Shown here piece by piece: positions 45,831 through 54,669 of a stretch of 64,000 bases of DNA. Under the pieces are notes generated by a model. The model made no database searches. It had not been told where the DNA came from and saw nothing but the letters and a program-made list of their open reading frames with translations. Positions within the stretch are counted from its first letter, which is position 1. The number at the start of each line of letters is the position of its first letter. The stretch spans positions 1 through 64,000 of the forward strand of contig CAMLJY010000025.1 of the NCBI GenBank assembly GCA_946480465.1. Direction: 5' to 3'. Position numbers and translations under genes: made by a program. Source of the DNA: an uncultured Burkholderiales bacterium. GTDB taxonomy: Bacteria; Pseudomonadota; Gammaproteobacteria; Burkholderiales; Burkholderiaceae.

Positions 45831-48800
45831 TCACACCCCCGGGATGCCCACCTGCTGCAGCTCGGCCACGCCCACCAGGTCCACGTGGTCGGCCAGCATG
45901 AAGCTCTGCCCGGAAGGCAGCGCCGCGCTGGCCGCGTCCATCGCGTAATAGGTGGTGCCGATCTGCAGGTACTCGACGCCTGACAGCCGGTCCACCGGAC
46001 CGCCGTGCACGTTCTGCAGCAGCAGCGTGCGCGCGGCGCCGGCACCCTCGAAGCTGAAGCGGAACTCCGACAGCGTGCCGGTGAAGACGGCCAGGTCGGT
46101 GCCGTCGCCGCCGTCCAGCGTGTCGGCACCGTGGCCGCCGACCAGGCGGTCGTTGCCGTCGCCGCCGCGCAGCACGTCGTCGCCCAGGTCGCCCATCCAG
46201 CCGAACTCGCCGCCGGCGTAGGGCTGGGCCAGCGACAGGTTGCCGTCGTTGTCGGTCAGCAGCGCCATGCTGGCCGCGCTGTTCGCCAGGTAGAGCAAGC
46301 CGCCCGCCCAGCTGCCGCCGGCGTTGATGTAGTCCACCCCCACGGGCACCAGCGCATCGGTGGCTTCGCCCGCGCCCCACACCGTCTCGATCAGGCTGCG
46401 CACCTGCTCCTGCAGCGGCTTGGCCGCGGCATCGGTCTGGTGCGCGTGGTAGTCGTAGGCCACCTGCGCCAGCTGCATCGCGTCCAGCCCGAGGCCGGAG
46501 TAGTAGTTCAGCTCCTCGAGCGTGGGCAGCCGGTCCACCACCGCCTGGTGCAGCAGCGCCAGCGCCTGCAGCTTGCCCACGTCCTCGAAGCTGAAGGCCA
46601 CGCGCTCGTCCGTCGCGCGCGCGCCGTTGGCATCCACCCAGGGTCCCGTCTGGCTGAACGAGGCGATGCCGGACAGCGCGGCATCGGCGCTGTTGAAGCG
46701 GGTCAGGACTTCGCCGGCGGAATTGACCTGGAAGCGCCAGGTGCCGGTTTCGGCCGAGCTGCCCTGCAGCACGTCGTTGCCGGTGCCGCCTTCGAGCACG
46801 TCGTTGCCGGCGCCGCCGATGACCCGATCGTTGCCGGCGTCGCCGAAGAGCTGGTCGTCGCCGCCCTTGGAAGCCACGGTGTCGTTGCCGCCGCCACCGC
46901 GCAGCACGTCGTCCTCCGGCCCGAGCAGGATCACCTGGTCCTCGGCGTCGCCGACGACGAAGTTGCGCCCTTCACCCCCGATGACGCGCACGTTGCCGAT
47001 GACGATCGCGAACTCCACCTTGTCCAGCTGCAGCACGCTGCCGTCGGGCAAGGCCCGCGCGTCGATCACCAGCGCCTCCTGGCGCTGCGGCTCGGCCGCA
47101 TCGCCCTCACCCAGGCCGCTGGCGCCTGTGATCAGGATCGGCACGTTCGGCGGCGTGCCGGTGCCGGGCGCCACGGTGAGGGCCAGCGTGCGCACCGTCA
47201 CGGCCGGCTCGCTGGGCGTCCCGGCCACGAAGGCCTGGATGCCGTTCTGCACGATGGCCGCCAGGCTGCCCGAGTCGGTCAGCGGCGTGGCCGCGTCGGT
47301 CAGGCGTTGTTCCAGCGTGCGGGTGCCGCCGCTGGTGCCGGAGGACACCAGGCCGATGCCCACCGGCAGCGCCGCGACGATCAGGGGCTCGCTGGCAGCG
47401 CCCGTGGCCAACGGGATGTCCGCGCGGTCCTGGTTGGGCGTGCTCGGGTCGTCCTCGCGGTTCGGCGCCACCGGCTGCACGGTCTGCGTGGTCTGGGTCG
47501 CGCCGTCGGGCTGGGTGGTGGTGTCGGTGATGACGGTGGCGCCGTCCACGTCCTCCGGCGGCGGCGCGGGGGTCAGCGTCACGGTGACGGCGTTGCCCGT
47601 CAGGTCCGCCTCGTTGGCGCTCGGGTCCAGGCCCGCGGCCCAGCCCTCGGCCGCGGCCAGGTTGTAGGCGCTGCCGTCGGCGGCGCTGGTACCGCTCTTG
47701 TTCAGCACCGCGTTCAGCGCCGTGCGGTCGGCGGCGCTGAGGATGACGGTGAACTGCGTCGCCGACTCACGCTCGACCGAGCCGCTGAGCGTGAAGCTGG
47801 CGCTGCCCTGGCCGACCAGGCTGAGCTTGCTGAGGTCGATGTCGTTGCCCACCCCGGGTGCGGCGGGGAAGTTGGTGCCGGTGACCACCAGCGTGCCGGT
47901 GTCGCCGTTGTAGGCGGCCAAGGTGATGGTGGGCACCACCACCGGGATCTGGCTGACCTCGATCGGGTTGATCGTGTCCGAGGTGTCGCCATCGGTGACC
48001 GCCGCGTTCCAGTCGTCCGCGGCCGACAGGCTGTACATCGCGCCACCGGCGGAGCTGCTGCCATTGCGGTCGAACAGCAGGGCCAGCGCGGCGCGGTCGG
48101 CCTCGTTCAGCTGGATGCTGAAGCCGCTGGCGCTGCTGATCTCGACGTCGGTGCTGGTCAATACCCGGCCGTTGCCGTTGGCGCCATTGACGGTGAGCCG
48201 GCTGACGATGATGTCGTTGCTGGCCCCCGGCTTGGCCAGCAGGTTGGCGCCGGTGACGCTCAACACGCCGGTCTGCGCGTTGTACGCGGCGCCGGTGATC
48301 GCGGGCACCGGCACGGCGCTGACGGTGATCGGGTTGCCGGTCAGGTCGGCCACCACCACCGCGGCATCGGCGCCGGCCGCCCAGTCCTCGGCGGCGGCCA
48401 GGTTGTAGGTGGTGCCGCCGACCGAGCTGCTGCCGTTTTTGTTCAGCAGCGCCGCCAGCGCCTGGCGGTCGGCCGCGCCGAGGGTCAGCGTGAAGCTGGT
48501 GCCGGAGCTGATGTCGACCGACGCGGTGCTCGACAGGGTGTGCGTGGCGCCGCCTTCGCCGGTCAGCGTGAACTTGCCCGCCACCACGTCATTGGCGACG
48601 CCCGAGGCCGCGACGAAGCCGCTGCCGGTCACCACCAGCGTGCCGGCGCTGGCGTTGTAGGTGGCCGAAGTGATGGTGGGCACCGGCATGTTGCTCACGG
48701 TCACCGGGTTGCCGCTGTCGGCGATGACGACGGCGCTGGCCGCGCCGGCCAGCCAGTCTTCCGCGGCGGACAGCGTGTAGGCCGTGCCGCCGGCCGACGT

Positions 48801-51800
48801 GGTGCCGTTGCGGTTGAGCAGCTGGTTCACCGAGTCGCGCGTGCCGGCGTTGAAGCTGATCGTGAACTGCGTCGGCGAGCTGACCTCGACGTTGTCGACC
48901 CCGCCCAGCAGCACCGCCACGTTGCCTTCACCGACCAGCATGAACTTCGACGCGATGACGTCGTTCGCACTGCCCGCGCGGTGGGAGAAGCCGGTGCCGG
49001 TGACCACCAGGGTTCCGGCCGTGGCGTCGTACGCGGCCGAAGTGATCGTGGGCACCGGCACGTTGCTGACGTTGACGCCGGTCGTCGCCTTCGAGGTGTC
49101 GCCGTTCGTGGCCGGGATGTTCCAGTCGTCCGCGGCGGCCAGGTTGTAGGTGGTGCCGCCGGTGGAGGCCGTGCCGTTGGCGTTGATCATCAAGGCCAGC
49201 GCATTGCGGTCGGTGGCGTTCAGCGTCACGCTGAAGCTGCCGCTGTGGGCGATGTCGACGTCGCCGCTGGTCAGCGTGTAGGTGGCGCCGCCCTCGCCGG
49301 TGAGCGTCAGCTTGTTGACGGCGACGTCGTTGTTCAGCCCGCCCTGGCCCTGCATGTTGCTGCCGGCCACGGTGAGCACGCCGGTGTCGGCGTTGTAGCT
49401 GGCGGTGCTGATGGCCGGCGGCACGACGTTCGACACGGTGACGCCGTTGCCGGCCAGGTCGGCCACCGCCACCGCGGCCGGGCTGCCGGCCATCCAGTCC
49501 TCGGCGGCGGCCAGGTTGTAGGTGGTGCCGCCGGTGGACGCGGTGCCGTCCTTGTTCAGCACCGCCTGCAGCGCCAGCCGGTCGGTGGCGGACAGCGTCA
49601 GCGAGGCGCTGGTGGCGCTCGTCAGCTCGGCGTTGGCCGTGTCGGTCAGCGTGTAGGTGGCGCCGCCCTGGCCGGTGAAGGTGAGCTTGCTGGCCACCAC
49701 GTCGTTCGCCGCGCCCGCCAGCGCGACGAAGTTGGTGCCGGTGAGCACCAGCGCGCCGGACGATGCATCGTAGGTGGCGCTGGTGATCGTGGGCGCGGCG
49801 TAGTTGCTGACGGTGATGCCGTTGCCGGCCGCATCGGCCACGACGACGGCGGCATCGGCACCGGCGGCCCAGTCCTCGGCGGCGGCCAGGTTGTAGGTGG
49901 TCGCGTCGGACGAGGCCGTGCCGTTCTGGTTCAGCAGCCGTTCGACCAGCGGCAGGTCGGCCGCGGCCATCGTCACCGCGAAGCTGGTGGCGCTGGTGAT
50001 CTCGACGCCGGCACCGGTCAGCGTGTGGGTGGCACCGCCCTCGCCGGTGATCGTGAGCTTGCTGACGTCGATGTCGTTGGTGGCCCCGTCGCGCTTCAGG
50101 AAGCCGGTGCCGGTGACCGTGAGCACGTTGCTCGTGTAGTCGTAGGTGGCCGAGGTGATGGTCGGCACCGCGACGTTGCTGGCCGTCACGCCGTTGCCGC
50201 TGGCATCGGCGATGGTGGCCGCGGCATCGACGCCGGCCAGCCAGTCCTCGGCCGCCGCCAGGTCGTAGGTGGCGCCGGTGGTGGACGTGGTGCCGTTCTT
50301 GTTGACGACCTGGTTCAGCGCCGCGCGGTCGGTGGCGCTGAGGGTGAGCGTGAAGGTGGTGGCGGACGTGATCTCGACATTGGCCGTGTCGGTCAGCGTG
50401 TAGGTGGCGCCGCCCTCGCCGGTCAGCGTGAACTTGTTGGCCACGACGTCATTCGTCGCGCCCACCGCCTTGACGAAGTTGGTGCCTGTGACCACCAGCG
50501 CGCCGGAACCGGCGTCGTAGGTGGCCGAGGTGATGCTGGGTGACTGGGTGTTGCTCACCGTCACGCCGTTGCCGGTCAGGTCGGCATTCAGTGCGACGGC
50601 CGCCATCCAGTTGTCCGCGGCGGCCAGGTTGTAGGTGGTGCCGCCGCTGGAGCTGGTGCCGTTCTTGTTCAGCAGGCCTTCGACGTTGATCTGGTCGGCG
50701 GCGTTCAGCGTCACCGAGAAGCTCGTCGCGCTGCTGATCTCGACGTCGCTCGAGGTCAACGTGTAGCTGCCGCCCTCGCCGGTCAGGGTCAGCAGCGAGA
50801 CCGCCACGTCGTTCAGCGCGCCGCCGTTGGCGACGAAGCGAAGGCCGGAGACGCTGAGCACGTTGGTCGAAGCGTCGTAGGTGGCGCTGGTGATCACCGG
50901 CATCGCGACGTTGTTGGCCGTGATTCCGTTGCCGGTGGTGTCGGCGACCACCACGGCTGCATCGGCGCCGGCGGCCCAGTCCTCGGCCGCGGCCAGGTTG
51001 TAGGTGGTGCCGTCGACCGACGACGTGCCGTTCTTGTTGATGACGCTCTCCAGCGCCAGCTGGTCGGCGGCGCTCAGCGTCAGCGTGAACGAGGTGGCCG
51101 AACTGATCTCCACGTTGGCCGTGTCGGTCAGCGTATAGGTGCCGCCGCCTTCGCCGACCAGGGTGAACTTGTTGGCGACGACGTCGTTCGCGGAGCCCGA
51201 GAGCGAGAGGAAGCCGGTGCCCGTCACCACCAGCGCGCCGGTGCTGCCGTTGTAGGTGGCCGAGGTGATGGCCGGTGCCGCCACGTTGCTCGCGGTGATG
51301 CCATTGCCGGTGCTGTCGGCCACCACGACCGACGCGTCGGCCCCGGCCGCCCAGTCCTCGGCCGCGGCCAGGTTGTAGGTGGTGCCGCTGGTCGACGAGC
51401 TGCCGTTCCTGTTGACGATCGTGCCGACCGCGGCCCGGTCTGTGGCGCTGAGCGTCAGCGTGAAGGCGGTGGCCGACGCGATGTCGACGTTGGCCGTGTC
51501 GGTCAGGGTATAGGTGACCCCGCCCTCACCGGTGAAGGTGAACTTGTTCGCGACGATGTCGTTGCTGCCGCCGGTGAGCGAGGGGAATCCGGTGCCGGTG
51601 ACGGCCAGCGCCCCCGTCGCGGCGTTGTAGGTGGCCGAGGTGATGGCCGGCGCGGCCACGTTGCTGGCCGTGATGCCGTTGCCGGTGGTGTCGGCGACGG
51701 CCACCGCCGCATCGGCGCCGGCCGCCCAGTCCTCCGCGGCCGCCAGGTTGTAGGTGGCGCCGCCGGTGGACGAGGTGCCGTTCTTGTTGACGATGCTGGC

Positions 51801-54143
51801 CACGGCGGCCCGGTCCGTCGCGCTGAGCGTGAGCGTGAAGCCGGTGGCCGAGCCGATCTCGACGTTGGCCGTGTCGGTCAGGGTGTAGGTGCTGCCGTCT
51901 TCGCCCGCGAGGGTGAACTTGTTGGCGACGATGTCGTTGGCGGCGCCATTGATCGAGCGCAGGCCGGTGCCGGTGACGACGAGCGAGCCGGTGCTCGCGT
52001 CGTAGGTCGCGGAGGTGATGGTCGGCACCGGCACGTTGCTGACGGTGATGCCGTTGCCGGCGGCATCGGCCACCGCGACCGATGGATCTGCACCGGCCGT
52101 CCAGTCCTCCGCCGCGGCCAGGTTGTAGGTCGTACCACCGGTGGAGGCGCTGCCGTTCTTGTTGAAGAGCCCCGCGATGCCGGCCTGGTCGGTGGCGCTG
52201 AGCGTCAGCGTGAAAGCGGTGGCCGAACTGATGTCGACGTTGGCCGTGTCGGTCAGCGTGTAGGTGGCGCCGCCTTCGCCGGTAAGGGTGAACTTGTTGG
52301 CGACGATGTCGTTGGTCGCGCCGTTGAGCGACAGCAGGCCCGTGCCGGCGACCACCAGCGAGCCGGTGGCGACGTCGTACGTGGCGGAGGTGATCGTCGG
52401 TACCGGCACGTTGGACACCGTCACGCCCGCGCTCGCGTCGGAAATGTCGGTGTCGTTGATGACGCTGTCCCAGTCGTCCGCGGCGGCCAGGTTGTAGGTG
52501 CTGCCGCCGGTCGAGGCAGTGCCGTTCTTGTTGAAGAAGGTCTCGACCACCGCCTGGTCGGCCCCGTTCAGGGTGACCGCGAACGTCGTCTCGTTCGTGA
52601 TGTCGACGTCGCCCGTCGTCAGCGTGCGCGTCACGCCGCCCTCGCCCGTGAGCGTCAGGTTGGCCACGGTGATGTCGTTGTTGTTGCCCACCGTGCGCAC
52701 GAGGTTCGTGCCGGTCACCGTCAGCACGTGCGTGCTCGCGTCATAGGTGGCCGAGGTGATGGTGGGCGAGGCCACGTTGCTCACCGTCACGCCGTTGCCA
52801 GCGAGGTCTGCCGAGGCATGGGCCGCCTGGTGCCAGCCGGCATCGGCCGCCAGATTGAAGGTGGTGCCACCGACGGACGTGGTGCCGTTCTTGTTCAGCA
52901 GGCCATTCACCGCGATCTTGTCCGCCGCGTTCAGCGTCACGGAGAACGCCGTCGTGCTGGAGGCGGTGACGTTGGGCGTCGTCAGCGTGTAGGTGCCGCC
53001 GCCTTGGCCGCTCAGCGTCAACTTGCTGACGTCGATGGTGCCGCCATTGGTCAGGTCGGTACCGGTCACCGCCAGCACGCCGGTGCTGGCGTCGTAGGTG
53101 GCGCTCGTGATCGCCGGATCGACCGCTGCGGAAATATCGATGTCGTCCAGCGCGAACTTCGGCCCGGAATTGCCGTCGTTCTTCGTGAAGCGAATCGTGT
53201 CGACGTTCTGCCAGGTCGCATCGAAGGTCAACGTGCCGGCGACCGCCGTGAGGTGCTTGACATAGGTGATCGAACCCGTCGCGTCCGACGCGGCCAGGTT
53301 CACGGTGTCGCTGGCCACGGCCGTGGTGCCGCTGCCACCGTCGTAGCCGGTGATGGTGAACGCATCCGTCCAGCCTGCGGTGTACGACTCGATCACCAGC
53401 GAGACGAGCTTGAAGTTGTCCGACAGCGCCGACGAATGGAACTCGACATAGGTGGCCGTCATGCTGTCATCGGCATTCATCAGCAGCACCTGGCCGGAGC
53501 CGACGGACAGGTTCTGGGTGACGGTGTCCGTTATGAAGGTCGTGGCGCCGCCATTGGCCTCGTAGACGAAGCCGGTGAGCGTTCTGGGCGTCGCCACCGT
53601 TCCGCCATCGGCGGCGTAACCACCAAAGTCCTCGTCAGCCGGTGCGACGAGCAGTTGGGCATAGCCGCTGCCCGCGAAGATGGCGCCGAAGTCTTCCTTC
53701 ACCTCGCCCCGCCGCGACTCCAGCACCCAGTCGCCGCCACGCCGCGCGGCACCGGTGGCATCGGTTGACGCCGCCACGTCGGCGCCCAGCAACTGCGCCA
53801 GCCGATCGTTCAGCCGGCCGCCATCGGCTGCCACGTTGCAGCCGTAGATCAGGAAGTCACCGTCGGCGGCCAGGGCACTGCCGATCTGCTGCAGTGCGGC
53901 AGCATGCTCGTCGATGTTCCCGAGGTCGAGCCAGGCACTGCCGGCCTGGATGGCCCCGGGCCGGCCGTGGGACAGGAAGTGGATCTGGTCGATGCCGCTC
54001 CGCCCTTCGAGGTACTCGGCCATCTGCTGCCAGCCATCGGCAGAGCGCTCGAGCAGGACCACTTCGGTCCCGGCCGGCATTGCGGCGATCAGGGATGCGG
54101 CATCTTCGACGCGGGCGTCGATGAAAACAAGGCTGGTGGCCAC
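45831..54143 (-). CDS. Giant RTX surface protein/adhesin: DUF4347 head, ~15 tandem repeats, DUF4214-like and calcium-binding C-terminus
   Basis: About 2770 residues. Residues 5-165 match DUF4347 (LVFIDARVEDAASLIAAMPA, IDQIHFLSHGRPGAIQAGSA), a domain seen at the start of large bacterial adhesins. Residues about 165-340 form a beta domain ending FALDDIDIS. About 15 repeats of 115-125 residues follow (about 342-2190), each opening ITSATYD..TG.L.VTGT and containing NKNGT.S.GGTTYNLAAAEDW. A linker, calcium-binding RTX nonapeptides (GGAGNDVLEGGTGNDVLQG near 2440), a DUF4214-like segment (RLPTLEELNYYSGLGLDAMQ) and more RTX units near 2660 close it. Type I secretion is expected, yet no secretion genes are near. 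GTG at 54143 has AGGAG 7 bases upstream. Confidence 0.9.
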   Translation of the reverse strand: MATSLVFIDARVEDAASLIAAMPAGTEVVLLERSADGWQQMAEYLEGRSGIDQIHFLSHGRPGAIQAGSAWLDLGNIDEHAAALQQIGSALAADGDFLIYGCNVAADGGRLNDRLAQLLGADVAASTDATGAARRGGDWVLESRRGEVKEDFGAIFAGSGYAQLLVAPADEDFGGYAADGGTVATPRTLTGFVYEANGGATTFITDTVTQNLSVGSGQVLLMNADDSMTATYVEFHSSALSDNFKLVSLVIESYTAGWTDAFTITGYDGGSGTTAVASDTVNLAASDATGSITYVKHLTAVAGTLTFDATWQNVDTIRFTKNDGNSGPKFALDDIDISAAVDPAITSATYDASTGVLAVTGTDLTNGGTIDVSKLTLSGQGGGTYTLTTPNVTASSTTAFSVTLNAADKIAVNGLLNKNGTTSVGGTTFNLAADAGWHQAAHASADLAGNGVTVSNVASPTITSATYDASTHVLTVTGTNLVRTVGNNNDITVANLTLTGEGGVTRTLTTGDVDITNETTFAVTLNGADQAVVETFFNKNGTASTGGSTYNLAAADDWDSVINDTDISDASAGVTVSNVPVPTITSATYDVATGSLVVAGTGLLSLNGATNDIVANKFTLTGEGGATYTLTDTANVDISSATAFTLTLSATDQAGIAGLFNKNGSASTGGTTYNLAAAEDWTAGADPSVAVADAAGNGITVSNVPVPTITSATYDASTGSLVVTGTGLRSINGAANDIVANKFTLAGEDGSTYTLTDTANVEIGSATGFTLTLSATDRAAVASIVNKNGTSSTGGATYNLAAAEDWAAGADAAVAVADTTGNGITASNVAAPAITSATYNAATGALAVTGTGFPSLTGGSNDIVANKFTFTGEGGVTYTLTDTANVDIASATAFTLTLSATDRAAVGTIVNRNGSSSTSGTTYNLAAAEDWAAGADASVVVADSTGNGITASNVAAPAITSATYNGSTGALVVTGTGFLSLSGSANDVVANKFTLVGEGGGTYTLTDTANVEISSATSFTLTLSAADQLALESVINKNGTSSVDGTTYNLAAAEDWAAGADAAVVVADTTGNGITANNVAMPVITSATYDASTNVLSVSGLRFVANGGALNDVAVSLLTLTGEGGSYTLTSSDVEISSATSFSVTLNAADQINVEGLLNKNGTSSSGGTTYNLAAADNWMAAVALNADLTGNGVTVSNTQSPSITSATYDAGSGALVVTGTNFVKAVGATNDVVANKFTLTGEGGATYTLTDTANVEITSATTFTLTLSATDRAALNQVVNKNGTTSTTGATYDLAAAEDWLAGVDAAATIADASGNGVTASNVAVPTITSATYDYTSNVLTVTGTGFLKRDGATNDIDVSKLTITGEGGATHTLTGAGVEITSATSFAVTMAAADLPLVERLLNQNGTASSDATTYNLAAAEDWAAGADAAVVVADAAGNGITVSNYAAPTITSATYDASSGALVLTGTNFVALAGAANDVVASKLTFTGQGGATYTLTDTANAELTSATSASLTLSATDRLALQAVLNKDGTASTGGTTYNLAAAEDWMAGSPAAVAVADLAGNGVTVSNVVPPAISTASYNADTGVLTVAGSNMQGQGGLNNDVAVNKLTLTGEGGATYTLTSGDVDIAHSGSFSVTLNATDRNALALMINANGTASTGGTTYNLAAADDWNIPATNGDTSKATTGVNVSNVPVPTITSAAYDATAGTLVVTGTGFSHRAGSANDVIASKFMLVGEGNVAVLLGGVDNVEVSSPTQFTISFNAGTRDSVNQLLNRNGTTSAGGTAYTLSAAEDWLAGAASAVVIADSGNPVTVSNMPVPTITSATYNASAGTLVVTGSGFVAASGVANDVVAGKFTLTGEGGATHTLSSTASVDISSGTSFTLTLGAADRQALAALLNKNGSSSVGGTTYNLAAAEDWAAGADAAVVVADLTGNPITVSAVPVPAITGAAYNAQTGVLSVTGANLLAKPGASNDIIVSRLTVNGANGNGRVLTSTDVEISSASGFSIQLNEADRAALALLFDRNGSSSAGGAMYSLSAADDWNAAVTDGDTSDTINPIEVSQIPVVVPTITLAAYNGDTGTLVVTGTNFPAAPGVGNDIDLSKLSLVGQGSASFTLSGSVERESATQFTVILSAADRTALNAVLNKSGTSAADGSAYNLAAAEGWAAGLDPSANEADLTGNAVTVTLTPAPPPEDVDGATVITDTTTQPDGATQTTQTVQPVAPNREDDPSTPNQDRADIPLATGAASEPLIVAALPVGIGLVSSGTSGGTRTLEQRLTDAATPLTDSGSLAAIVQNGIQAFVAGTPSEPAVTVRTLALTVAPGTGTPPNVPILITGASGLGEGDAAEPQRQEALVIDARALPDGSVLQLDKVEFAIVIGNVRVIGGEGRNFVVGDAEDQVILLGPEDDVLRGGGGNDTVASKGGDDQLFGDAGNDRVIGGAGNDVLEGGTGNDVLQGSSAETGTWRFQVNSAGEVLTRFNSADAALSGIASFSQTGPWVDANGARATDERVAFSFEDVGKLQALALLHQAVVDRLPTLEELNYYSGLGLDAMQLAQVAYDYHAHQTDAAAKPLQEQVRSLIETVWGAGEATDALVPVGVDYINAGGSWAGGLLYLANSAASMALLTDNDGNLSLAQPYAGGEFGWMGDLGDDVLRGGDGNDRLVGGHGADTLDGGDGTDLAVFTGTLSEFRFSFEGAGAARTLLLQNVHGGPVDRLSGVEYLQIGTTYYAMDAASAALPSGQSFMLADHVDLVGVAELQQVGIPGV
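47570..53118. repeat. ~15 tandem copies of a ~370-base unit inside the RTX gene
   Basis: Each copy encodes one domain of about 120 residues. Copies 3-6 from the protein N-terminus (about 51.2-52.4 kb) are most alike, sharing strings such as TNDIVANKFTLTGEGG and TYTLTDTANV; copies 1, 7, 11 and 14 are more diverged. This is coding repeat DNA, prone to recombination and to assembly collapse. Confidence 0.9.
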
Positions 54144-54267
54144 CTTTGTCTCCTGTGTCGAGACCCCAACGGTCCCGACCCAGTATCCCGAGGGGCCGCG
54201 TCTCCTACAAGCTAGTGAGGCATCGCCCTGACGGAATGTCGCCCACTCAAGACGGTGCCGCCGCGGC

Positions 54268-54561
54268 TCAGCCGTACCAGTTGCGCCCCCGCCCGGCAAG
54301 GTCGCCCTGCGCGACGTGCGCTGCCATCGAGTCGAGGCCGCGCCGGACTGCCGCCTCGTCGCGCAAGGCCTCGGAGACACCGATGTCGCGCAGCAAATGG
54401 TCGTTCAAGGCCATCGCTTCACGCAGGTTCATCGCCTGCAGGCCCTTGTCACGGCGGCTGCTCCATTGCCGCCACGCTTCGGCGAATCGAAGGGTGATGC
54501 GTTCCCACAGCGGCCGGTGCAGCGGGATCGTGACGGGCATCGTGTTGCAGCAGGCATTCAT
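54268..54561 (-). CDS. DUF1127-family small protein
   Basis: A 97-residue protein. The C-terminal 40 residues carry the DUF1127 signature AMNLREAMALNDHLLRDIGV, with the conserved L..DIG core preceded by a Trp/Arg-rich helix (RFAEAWRQWSSRRD). Some DUF1127 proteins (for example ArnA/CcaF1 types) interact with RNA or affect phosphate and carbon metabolism; function here is open. ATG 54561 has GGAG 6 bases upstream; MEPD at 54573 lacks one. It is divergent from a LysR gene and its promoter holds one arm of a 17-base dyad. Confidence 0.87.
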   Translation of the reverse strand: MNACCNTMPVTIPLHRPLWERITLRFAEAWRQWSSRRDKGLQAMNLREAMALNDHLLRDIGVSEALRDEAAVRRGLDSMAAHVAQGDLAGRGRNWYG

Positions 54562-54590
54562 GTCGGGCTCCATTGGCGGCAGGAATCAAG

Positions 54591-54669
54591 TGCTGGTAAG
54601 CATAGACATCCAGCCGCCCGCGGGAAATCGATACTTTCTGGCCATATTGGTCGTCTATGCTTACCAGCA
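54591..54669. promoter_or_regulatory. Perfect 17-base inverted repeat flanking the DUF1127-lysR promoter region
   Basis: Left arm TGCTGGTAAGCATAGAC (54591-54607) and right arm GTCTATGCTTACCAGCA (54653-54669) are exact inverted copies, 45 bases apart. Each arm also contains a smaller dyad, ATGCT-TACC-AGCAT on the right and GTGCT-GGTA-AGCAT on the left. The right arm overlaps the lysR start and the left lies 30 bases before the DUF1127 start. It probably forms paired LysR binding sites controlling both genes. Confidence 0.75.

Noticed and set aside
46005..50543. A 1512-codon open frame on the plus strand opposite the RTX gene
   Set aside because: It is a codon-bias shadow: its repeats mirror the tandem units of the minus-strand gene, composition is Gly/Arg/Val/His-rich with no domain, and the minus frame has recognisable DUF4347 and RTX motifs.
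47570..53118. Regularly spaced repeats considered as a CRISPR array
   Set aside because: The unit is ~370 bases, in frame and protein-coding; there are no short repeats with unique spacers and no cas genes.
54144..54380. 79-codon upstream extension of the RTX protein
   Set aside because: Arg/Pro-rich with no conserved sequence; AGGAG sits correctly before GTG 54143 where DUF4347 begins.
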